From the NCBI GenBank assembly GCA_944336975.1, contig CALVLH010000005.1, positions 45,613 to 109,612 of the forward strand: a stretch of 64,000 nucleotides of DNA, in the 5' to 3' direction. Below, piece after piece: positions 33,341 to 40,077 of the stretch. Positions within the stretch are counted from its first letter, which is position 1; the number at the start of each line of letters is the position of its first letter. The position numbers and the translations under genes were made by a program. The stretch comes from an uncultured Clostridia bacterium (lineage in GTDB: Bacteria; Bacillota; Clostridia; Christensenellales; Borkfalkiaceae). The notes beneath the pieces are model-generated. The model made no database searches, was not told the origin of the DNA, and saw only the letters and a program-made list of their open reading frames with translations.

Positions 33341-33361
33341 GCAAATTCGCTTGACAGACGT
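33330..33361 (-). terminator. Terminator of the 72-residue membrane protein gene
   Basis: Inverted repeat with 13-bp arms (ACGTCTGTCAAGC with GCTTGACAGACGT), loop AATT-rich, A-run and T-run on both sides. On the minus strand seven T residues follow, so it ends the transcript of the gene at 33378-33596. Confidence 0.85.
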
Positions 33362-33377
33362 AATTTTTTTTGCATTT

Positions 33378-33596
33378 TCAGGCCTGTACGAGATCTTCGT
33401 CTTTGAGGCACAGGACGAGGATGCCGCCGATGAGGCTGCAGAAGAAAAGGTCCAGCACGCCCCAGGCTACCAGCTCAGATTTGCTCTGTGCTTTCTTCAG
33501 CTTGCTCAGCGTGATGCCTCCGAAGATCAGAGGAAGAATGGTCCAGCATCCGACGATCATGCCGATGATGATGAATACTTTTGCCGCAGTTTTCAT
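33378..33596 (-). CDS. Small two-span membrane protein
   Basis: A 72-residue protein with two hydrophobic segments (residues 7-29, VFIIIGMIVGCWTILPLIFG; and 44-63, AWGVLDLFFCSLIGGILVL) joined by a lysine-rich loop (LSKLKKAQSKSE). I do not recognise a family with certainty; it resembles small DUF-type membrane proteins of Firmicutes. It has a TTGACA-N18-TATAAT promoter, a GGAGAG site and its own terminator, so it is a real single-gene unit. Its 5' leader carries an inverted repeat very like one in the plsX leader, which hints at shared control with membrane phospholipid synthesis. Confidence 0.75.
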   Translation of the reverse strand: MKTAAKVFIIIGMIVGCWTILPLIFGGITLSKLKKAQSKSELVAWGVLDLFFCSLIGGILVLCLKDEDLVQA

Positions 33597-33618
33597 ATGT
33601 ATCTCTCCTTATCTTTTT

Positions 33619-33630
33619 GTCCTATGGGAC
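33619..33630 (-). promoter_or_regulatory. Leader inverted repeat of the 72-residue membrane protein gene
   Basis: TGTCC-CATA-GGACA read on the minus strand lies between the -10 and the ribosome-binding site and is followed by AAAAA. A near match (TGTCC-TAC-GGACA, then AAAA) lies at 39950-39966 in the plsX leader. Confidence 0.5.
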
Positions 33631-33639
33631 ATTTTACTC

Positions 33640-33669
33640 ATTATATCGTATCCGCCGTGTTTTTGTCAA
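33640..33669 (-). promoter_or_regulatory. Promoter of the 72-residue membrane protein gene
   Basis: TTGACA (33664-33669), 18 bases, TATAAT (33640-33645) on the minus strand. Confidence 0.8.
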
Positions 33670-33699
33670 GCAATTAAAACAGTTTTGAGCAAAAACAAC

Positions 33700-33715
33700 G
33701 CCCGCATCAGCGGGC
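33700..33715 (-). terminator. ftsY terminator
   Basis: Six-base GC stem (GCCCGC with GCGGGC) and four-base loop, followed on the minus strand by GTTGTTTTTG; it closes the plsX-rnc-smc-ftsY operon. Confidence 0.75.
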
Positions 33716-33754
33716 GCCGGAAGAAACAGGAAAAAAGCGAAAACCGCGGGCAGA

Positions 33755-34651
33755 TCAGAAAAACCCTTCCACGAATTGTTCGGCGTCGAAGGGAACGAGA
33801 TCGTCCATCTTTTCCCCCACGCCCGCGAACACCACGGGGATGCCCAGCTCGCCGCACAGCGAGAACACGAACCCGCCCTTGGCGGTGCCGTCCAGCTTGG
33901 TCAGCACGATGCCGTCCAGTTCCACCGCCTCATCGAACACGCGCGCCTGATTGACGGCGTTCTGCCCCGTCGTCGCGTCGAGGACGAGGAATTTATAGAA
34001 CGCCGCTTCGGGATATTCGCGCGTGACCACGCGGTCCATCTTTTTGAGTTCGTTCATGAGGTTTTCCTTGACGTGCAGCCGCCCCGCGGTATCCACCAGC
34101 ACGACGTCCGTCTTTTTCGCCTTGGCAGAAGCGACGGCGTCGAAGATGACCGCCGAAGGATCGCTCCCCTCTTCATGGCGCACGATGCGCACTTTGGCGC
34201 GCTCCGCCCACACCGCGAGCTGATCGCCCGCCGCCGCGCGGAAGGTGTCCGCCGCCGCGACCGTCACGCTCTTGCCCTGCGAGACGAACCAGTTCGCCAC
34301 CTTGCCGATGGTCGTCGTCTTGCCTACGCCGTTCACGCCCACGAACATGATCACGCAGGGATAGGTGATCTCGGGGATGTCCGCGGCGTTGAGGGTATCT
34401 TCCAGAATATCTTTGAGAAGGTCGGTGACGAACTGCTGATCTTTGACCTTGTTGCCGATCGCCTCTTCCTTGACCTGCTCGACGACCTCTTCCGCCGTGC
34501 GGACGGAGACGTCGGAGGAGATGAGGATCTCTTCCAGCTCGTCGTAAAACTCGTCGCCCAGCTTGTTCTTGGCGAATAAAAGGCGCATCTTCGCGGACAC
34601 GTTGTCCTTGGTCTTTTTGAGCGCCTGAAAGATCTTTCCGAAAATTCCCAT
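33755..34651 (-). CDS. ftsY: SRP receptor FtsY
   Basis: A 298-residue SRP-type GTPase, the membrane-side receptor that docks Ffh. It consists of the NG domain only (MFVGVNGVGKTTTIGKVANW, DTAGRLHVKENLMNEL, TKLDGTAKGG); the long acidic A domain of enterobacterial FtsY is absent, as in many Gram-positives. The short basic start (FGKIFQALKKTKDN) may help membrane contact. Downstream of smc by 12 bases, in the classic rnc-smc-ftsY order; the operon ends here. Confidence 0.96.
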   Translation of the reverse strand: MGIFGKIFQALKKTKDNVSAKMRLLFAKNKLGDEFYDELEEILISSDVSVRTAEEVVEQVKEEAIGNKVKDQQFVTDLLKDILEDTLNAADIPEITYPCVIMFVGVNGVGKTTTIGKVANWFVSQGKSVTVAAADTFRAAAGDQLAVWAERAKVRIVRHEEGSDPSAVIFDAVASAKAKKTDVVLVDTAGRLHVKENLMNELKKMDRVVTREYPEAAFYKFLVLDATTGQNAVNQARVFDEAVELDGIVLTKLDGTAKGGFVFSLCGELGIPVVFAGVGEKMDDLVPFDAEQFVEGFF

Positions 34652-34663
34652 AACGGGGCTCCT

Positions 34664-37600
34664 TTATATGACGGTATCGCCGCCCAGCCGCTCTTCCACT
34701 TCGGAGAGCTTGACGGAGACGATCTTGGAGACGCCCTTCTCTTCCATCGTCACGCCGAACAGGGAATCCGCCTGGTTCATGGTGGGTTTTCTGTGCGTGA
34801 TGACGATGAACTGCGTCTCCTTGGAGAACTTTTTGAGATAGCGCGCGAAGCGGTCGACGTTGGCTTCGTCCAGCGCCGCCTCGATCTCGTCGAGGATACA
34901 GAAGGGCATGGGACGCGCCTTTAAGATCGCGAACAGGATGGCGATCGCAGTGAACGCGCGCTCGCCGCCCGAAAGGAGCGAGATCTTGGTCAGCTTCTTG
35001 CCCGGCGGGCAGGCGACGATCTCGATGCCCGCGTTGAGCGGATCGTCGCAATCGGTATAATCGAGCTGCATTTCCGCCTTACCGCCGCCGAACAGCTCGC
35101 GGAAAATGCGGGTAAAGTTCTCGTTGATGGTGTTGAACCCCTCGTCGAACTGCCTCTGCATCTCCCCTTTGAGATCGGTGAGGACGGTCGTGAGATCTTC
35201 GATCCCTTTATCCAAGTCCTCTTTTTGCGTCTGCATTTCCGAGTAGCGCTCGAAGAGGTTGTTGTAGTCCTCCTCCGCGTTCTGGTTGACGGGGCCGAGC
35301 GCCGCGATCTTGTGGCGCAGGCTGTTGATCGTCGAATAGGACTGCGCGATGTCGTAGTTCTCGTCGCGCAGCGCAAGCCCGCTCTCGTAATCCAGCCCGT
35401 ACGCCTCGTCGATGCGCTGTTTCCAGTTTTCGAGACCCGTCTCGATCTTGGAGATCTCCAGCTCGCACTTGTATTTCTTGTCCGCCATCGCCTGCTGTTC
35501 CGCGAGGATGACGCGCTTGGTTTCGCCCAATTCGAGCTGCTGCGCGTTGATCTTCTTCTTTTCCTCTTCGATCTCGGCGATCCTTGCCCGCAGGGAATCG
35601 ACGATCTTCTGCTCCTCTTCGGTGAGCGCGGCGCGCTCCGCCTGCAGGTCGAGATCGCGGATGCTCGTCTCCATTTCCGCCATTTCGCGGCGCGTCTGCT
35701 CGATCTTGGAAAGGAGCGCCTGCTTTTCTTCCTTCATGCGGGCGACGTTATCCGCTTCCGCCGCGTTGGAAGAAGCGAGCGCCGTGCCTTCCAGACGGAG
35801 CGATTGCAGTTTTTCGGAAAGCTCGTCGCGCTCTTTGCGCAGTTTGTCGCCTTCCGCCTGCTGACGGGTGAGCTCTTCCGCCGCCTCCGAACGGATGCGG
35901 TTGAGGATGTCCTCGTTCTCCGAGGAGCTCTGCACCTCGCTTTGCAGGTCGTCCACCTTGCGCGTGAGCATATCGAGCACGCCGTTGTAGTCCGCGATGT
36001 CCTTTTCCGCGTCCGAGATGAGGTCGGACAGCGCGCTCTCCCGCTGGCAGAGCGCGGCGAAGTCCGCCGTCTTCTGCTGCAATTCGGCACGGAACGCCTC
36101 GTAAGCGGCTTCCGCCTCTTCGCGCTCGACGTCGCATTGCTCGATCGCCTTGCGCAGTTTTTCCGCCGTCGCCTGCTTGCGGGCGATCCCCTCTTCGCAT
36201 TCCTTGATCTGCCGCTCGCCTGCGAGCAGGTTGCCGCTCTCGCGGCGCTTGGAGCCGCCCGTCATCGCGCCGCTCGTGGCGATGATGTCGCCGTCCAGCG
36301 TCACGATCTTGAACGCGTGAAGATATTTCTTCGCGATCGCCGTCGCGTTGTAGATGTTGTCGCAGATGAGCGTATTGCCCAGAAGGTTCTTGATGACGTT
36401 GTCGTAATACGGATCGTATCTGACAAGCTCGTCCGCAAGCCCCAGCGCTCCCTCTTCATTGAGCGCGCGCCGGATCTCGCGGCTGTCGTAATGCGGGCGC
36501 ATGGAGGAGACGGGCAGGAAAGTGACCACGCCGCCGCCCGATTTTTTCAGAAATTCGATGAGGAAGCGCGCGTCGTCCGCCGTCGCCGTCACGAGGTTCT
36601 GCATCGCGCCGCCGAACGCCGTCTCGATCGCCACTTCGTACTTCTGCTCGGTGCGGACGATGTCCGCGATCGCACCCTTGATCTTCGCGCCCAGCTCGCG
36701 GTTGTTCTTCGCGGTGAGCTGTAAGCGGCGCACCGAATCGCGATAGCCGTCGAAGCGGTTTTTCAGTCCCTGATACAGTTCGAGATTGCTCTGCAGATTG
36801 GCGATGGACGTATTGCAATCGGCGAGATCCTGCGCGAGCTTTTGTCCCGAACGGGTAAGATCGCGCACCGCGCCCTGCAATTCTTCCGAACGGCGGTCCT
36901 TTTCGTCGAGGAATTTCTCGCACGCCGCCTTTTCCCTGCGGCAATCTTCCAGCTGACGCGCGTATTCTTCGCGGCGGGAAGTCGCCTTCTCGATCGCTTC
37001 GCGCACTTCCGCGATCCGCTCGCTCGCGGCGTCGCGCTGTGCGGAAAGACTCCCCATGTTCGCGCGGACGGCGGAAAGGCTCTCCACCGAACTCATTTCG
37101 CTGGCGCGCTTTTCGTCGAAGATCTTCTCATACGCCCCGATCTTTGCATTGAGCTCGGACACCTTGGCGGAAAGTTCGGCGCATTCGCGTTCGATCTGCG
37201 CCGCGCGCTTTGCGCCCTGCTCGCTCTTTTTCAGGCTCGCCGCCGTCAGTTTGTCGATCTCGTCGATGCGGCGGAGGGAATATTCCACGTCGTCCGACGA
37301 AGCGCGGAGACGGTTGCGATAGGACTGGATGCGCTCCTTTAAGACGCGCACTTCGCTGTTCTTCTTTTCCATGCCCACGCGGAAGGTGAGCAATTTATCG
37401 TTGAGTTCGCGCAGTTCTTCGTCCGCGGAAGCGATCTTCTCGCGGTTACCCTCTTCGTCGGCGCCGATCTTATTGAGTTCCGCTTCGATCTGCGCGATGC
37501 GCGCTTCCGCCTGCGCCACGCCTTTGCGGTATTTTTCCGTCTCCGCCGCCGCGTTTTCACAGCGGAAGAGGAAGGTGTTGACTTCGTTATATTTGAGTTC

Positions 37601-38260
37601 TTCCGAATATTCGCGGTATTTTTTCGCCGTCTCCGCCTGCTTTTCCAGAGGACGGAGCTGTTTTTCCGCCTCGTCCATTCTCTGCACGAAGACGTTGAGA
37701 TTGTCTTTCGCGCTTTCCAGCTTGCGCTCGATCTCTCCTTTGCGCGTCTTGAAGACCATGATGCCCGTCGCTTCTTCGAAAATGGCGCGGCGGTCTTCGG
37801 GTTTCGCGTTCATGATCTGCTCGACCTTGCCCTGCCCGATGATGGAATACCCCTCTTTCCCGATGCCCACGCCGTGCAGGAGCGCCACGATGTCTTTCAG
37901 ACGGCAGGACTGCTTGTTGAGAAGATATTCGCTCTCGCCCGAACGATACAGGCGGCGCGTCATGGCGACTTCGTCGTATTCGATGTCAAACAGGTGGTTG
38001 GTATTGTCGAACACGAGCGTGACTTCGCAATAGGAAAGGGCGCGGCGCGTCTGCGTGCCGCCGAAGATGACGTCCTGCATACTCGAACCGCGCAGCGTCT
38101 TTGCCGACTGCTCGCCGAGCACCCAGCGCACGGCGTCCGCGACGTTGGACTTTCCGCACCCGTTCGGACCGACGATACAGGTCACGCCGTCGTCGAATTT
38201 GATGGAGGTTTTATCCGCGAAAGATTTGAACCCGACCAGTTGTATTTCCTTGAAATTCAA
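34664..38260 (-). CDS. smc: Chromosome partition protein SMC
   Basis: A 1198-residue condensin-type ATPase, normal length. The N-terminal head has Walker A GPNGCGKSNVADA (residues about 32-44). Two long coiled coils (about 170-500 and 670-1020) flank the hinge (about 520-650, LVTATADDARFLIEFL). The C-terminal head has the ABC signature LLSGGERAFTA and Walker B FCILDEIEAALDEAN. With ScpA/ScpB (not in this window) it loads at parS and aligns chromosome arms. Four-base overlap with rnc (ATGA) shows translational coupling. Confidence 0.97.
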   Translation of the reverse strand: MNFKEIQLVGFKSFADKTSIKFDDGVTCIVGPNGCGKSNVADAVRWVLGEQSAKTLRGSSMQDVIFGGTQTRRALSYCEVTLVFDNTNHLFDIEYDEVAMTRRLYRSGESEYLLNKQSCRLKDIVALLHGVGIGKEGYSIIGQGKVEQIMNAKPEDRRAIFEEATGIMVFKTRKGEIERKLESAKDNLNVFVQRMDEAEKQLRPLEKQAETAKKYREYSEELKYNEVNTFLFRCENAAAETEKYRKGVAQAEARIAQIEAELNKIGADEEGNREKIASADEELRELNDKLLTFRVGMEKKNSEVRVLKERIQSYRNRLRASSDDVEYSLRRIDEIDKLTAASLKKSEQGAKRAAQIERECAELSAKVSELNAKIGAYEKIFDEKRASEMSSVESLSAVRANMGSLSAQRDAASERIAEVREAIEKATSRREEYARQLEDCRREKAACEKFLDEKDRRSEELQGAVRDLTRSGQKLAQDLADCNTSIANLQSNLELYQGLKNRFDGYRDSVRRLQLTAKNNRELGAKIKGAIADIVRTEQKYEVAIETAFGGAMQNLVTATADDARFLIEFLKKSGGGVVTFLPVSSMRPHYDSREIRRALNEEGALGLADELVRYDPYYDNVIKNLLGNTLICDNIYNATAIAKKYLHAFKIVTLDGDIIATSGAMTGGSKRRESGNLLAGERQIKECEEGIARKQATAEKLRKAIEQCDVEREEAEAAYEAFRAELQQKTADFAALCQRESALSDLISDAEKDIADYNGVLDMLTRKVDDLQSEVQSSSENEDILNRIRSEAAEELTRQQAEGDKLRKERDELSEKLQSLRLEGTALASSNAAEADNVARMKEEKQALLSKIEQTRREMAEMETSIRDLDLQAERAALTEEEQKIVDSLRARIAEIEEEKKKINAQQLELGETKRVILAEQQAMADKKYKCELEISKIETGLENWKQRIDEAYGLDYESGLALRDENYDIAQSYSTINSLRHKIAALGPVNQNAEEDYNNLFERYSEMQTQKEDLDKGIEDLTTVLTDLKGEMQRQFDEGFNTINENFTRIFRELFGGGKAEMQLDYTDCDDPLNAGIEIVACPPGKKLTKISLLSGGERAFTAIAILFAILKARPMPFCILDEIEAALDEANVDRFARYLKKFSKETQFIVITHRKPTMNQADSLFGVTMEEKGVSKIVSVKLSEVEERLGGDTVI

Positions 38261-38916
38261 ATGCGTTTCCCCTTTGTCAGAATTTCATACAGCGCTTTCG
38301 CCGCGTCCTGTTCCGCGAGCTTTTTGCTCGGCGCTTCCGCCGTGGCGCTCTGTCCCAGCGCGCTGACGGTACATCGGAAGCCGTGTTCGCCCTCTTCGCC
38401 CGAATACTCGGGCGTCTTTTTCTCCCGTTCCTGCGTGTATTCCTGCAAGACGCTCTTGTAATTTTCCAGCTTCGCTTCGGTGAGGAAGGTGTGCAAAAAT
38501 ACCCGCGCGCAGTCCATGCCGCCGTCCAGGTAGATCGCCGCCGTCACCGCCTCGAAGAGGTTGGACGCCGTCTTCCCCGCAATGTTGCTCTCCCCGCCCG
38601 AATAGCGCATGAAACGCATGAGCCCCGCACGGTTCGCCGCCCGCTCGAGCGCGGGCCGCGCGACGTAATTCTTGCGGATGCGGGTGAGTTCTCCTTCGTC
38701 CGCGGCGCTGTTGCGGTAAAGCGCCTCCGTGACGACGAGCTGTATGACCGCATCGCCCAGAAATTCCATCCGTTCGTTGCTCTCTTCTCCGCGGAAATTG
38801 GCATAGGAATTATGCGTGAACGCCGTGCGCAATAACGCCCTGTTGCGGAACGCATACCCGATCGCCTCTTCCGCGGCGCGCTCGTCCTCTTCCGTCCAGG
38901 TCTGTCCGCTATGCAT
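38257..38916 (-). CDS. rnc: Ribonuclease III
   Basis: A 219-residue double-strand-specific endoribonuclease that processes rRNA and mRNA. The RNase III signature NERMEFLGDAVIQLVV (about residues 45-60) carries catalytic Glu/Asp residues; a C-terminal dsRNA-binding domain (about 150-216, with SKKLAEQDAAKALYEIL) is complete. It lies between plsX (8-bp overlap) and smc (4-bp overlap). The acpP gene often found between plsX and rnc is missing here. Confidence 0.96.
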   Translation of the reverse strand: MHSGQTWTEEDERAAEEAIGYAFRNRALLRTAFTHNSYANFRGEESNERMEFLGDAVIQLVVTEALYRNSAADEGELTRIRKNYVARPALERAANRAGLMRFMRYSGGESNIAGKTASNLFEAVTAAIYLDGGMDCARVFLHTFLTEAKLENYKSVLQEYTQEREKKTPEYSGEEGEHGFRCTVSALGQSATAEAPSKKLAEQDAAKALYEILTKGKRI

Positions 38917-39937
38917 CCTTCGCTCCCGAAAGGTCGATCTCGGCGAGCATATCTTCGATCGTGCCGATGAGATTGTTGCGGTAAGCGTCCACCGCCTGCA
39001 CCACCGAACAGGAAATGCTCCGCGCCTTGGAAGAGCCGTGCGATTTGACGACGACCTTTTTCAGCCCCAGGAACACCGATCCGCCAAACCGCGAATAATC
39101 GAGGGAATTTTTGACGTTTTTCAACCGCTTCAAGAGGAACAGAGAGCCGATCTTGGACCAGATGCTCGCTTTGAGTTCGCGGGAAAGGATGGTGGTGACG
39201 AGCTTGCCGCACCCCTCCATCGCTTTGAGGGCGACATTGCCCGAGAATCCGTCCGCGACGGCGACATCCACGTCGCCGTACATGATGTCGCGCCCCTCGA
39301 TGTTGCCGACGAAATCGATGCAGTCGAGCTGTTTCATGAGCTGATGCGCTTCCTGATGCAGGGGATCGCCCTTATGCTCTTCCGTGCCGTTGGTGACCAG
39401 CCCGACGCGCGGATTTTTCACGCCGAACGCGGCTTTGGCGTATGCCGAAGCCATGATGCCGAACTGCGCGAGATAAGCAGGACGGCATTCCGCGTTCGCG
39501 CCGCAGTCGCAAAGGAGCGTCTGTTCGCCGCGCGAATTGGGGATCGCGGGGCAGAGCGCGGGGCGAAGAACGCCCTTGATCCTGCCCACGAGCATGACGC
39601 CGCCCGTCAGTACCGCGCCCGTCGAACCCGCGGAAATAAAGCCGCCTACGTCGGGATCGTTCCTCAGCATATTCATGCCCACCACGAGGGAGCTGTCTTT
39701 CTTGCTCCGCACGGCGGAGGTGGGAACGTCGTCGTTGGTGATGACTTCGCTGCAATGCACCACTTCGATGCGGGACATATCGCAGGTATATTTTTTGAGT
39801 TCCTGAGCGATGGCGTTGCCGTCGCCCGTCAGGATGACGGAAAAGTCCTTGCGTTCTCCGAGCGACATGACCGCGCCTTTTACGATCTCCGCAGGGGCGT
39901 TGTCGCCGCCCATCGCGTCCACTACGATTTTTAACAT
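38909..39937 (-). CDS. plsX: Phosphate acyltransferase PlsX
   Basis: A 342-residue acyl-ACP:phosphate acyltransferase, the first step of phosphatidic acid synthesis in Gram-positives (with PlsY). The N-terminus KIVVDAMGGDNAP and GFISAGSTGAVL are diagnostic. Start set at the second of two nearby ATGs (39937): the first abuts GGGAG with no spacing, whereas the second is six bases away. It opens the plsX-rnc-smc-ftsY operon. The leader contains a TTTGTCC/GGACAAA inverted repeat between -10 and ribosome-binding site, a possible regulator or RNA hairpin site. Confidence 0.95.
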   Translation of the reverse strand: MLKIVVDAMGGDNAPAEIVKGAVMSLGERKDFSVILTGDGNAIAQELKKYTCDMSRIEVVHCSEVITNDDVPTSAVRSKKDSSLVVGMNMLRNDPDVGGFISAGSTGAVLTGGVMLVGRIKGVLRPALCPAIPNSRGEQTLLCDCGANAECRPAYLAQFGIMASAYAKAAFGVKNPRVGLVTNGTEEHKGDPLHQEAHQLMKQLDCIDFVGNIEGRDIMYGDVDVAVADGFSGNVALKAMEGCGKLVTTILSRELKASIWSKIGSLFLLKRLKNVKNSLDYSRFGGSVFLGLKKVVVKSHGSSKARSISCSVVQAVDAYRNNLIGTIEDMLAEIDLSGAKDA

Positions 39938-39949
39938 ATGCATCTCCCT

Positions 39950-39966
39950 TTTGTCCGTAGGACAAA
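39950..39966 (-). promoter_or_regulatory. Leader inverted repeat of plsX
   Basis: Seven-base arms TTTGTCC and GGACAAA with a three-base centre, downstream of the -10 and just ahead of GGGAG. Closely similar to the repeat at 33619-33630. Confidence 0.55.
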
Positions 39967-39978
39967 CTATCTCGTTAC

Positions 39979-40007
39979 ATTATATCATTTTTTTTCCGAA
40001 AGCACAA
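39979..40007 (-). promoter_or_regulatory. plsX operon promoter
   Basis: On the minus strand TATAAT (about 39979-39984) is preceded at 17 bases by TTGTGC. The transcript start would fall just upstream of the inverted repeat at 39950-39966. Confidence 0.65.
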
Positions 40008-40034
40008 TAGTTTGACGGCAATTCCTGTAAAAAA

Positions 40035-40062
40035 GCGCCCGTTTTCCGAAGAAAACGGGCGC
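40035..40062 (-). terminator. Terminator of the P2-type ATPase gene (bidirectional shape)
   Basis: Twelve-base arms (40035-40046 with 40051-40062), CGAA loop, flanked by AAAAA and TTTTT, so it can act on both strands; only the minus-strand gene ends here. Confidence 0.88.
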
Positions 40063-40077
40063 TTTTTGTCCGATCGG

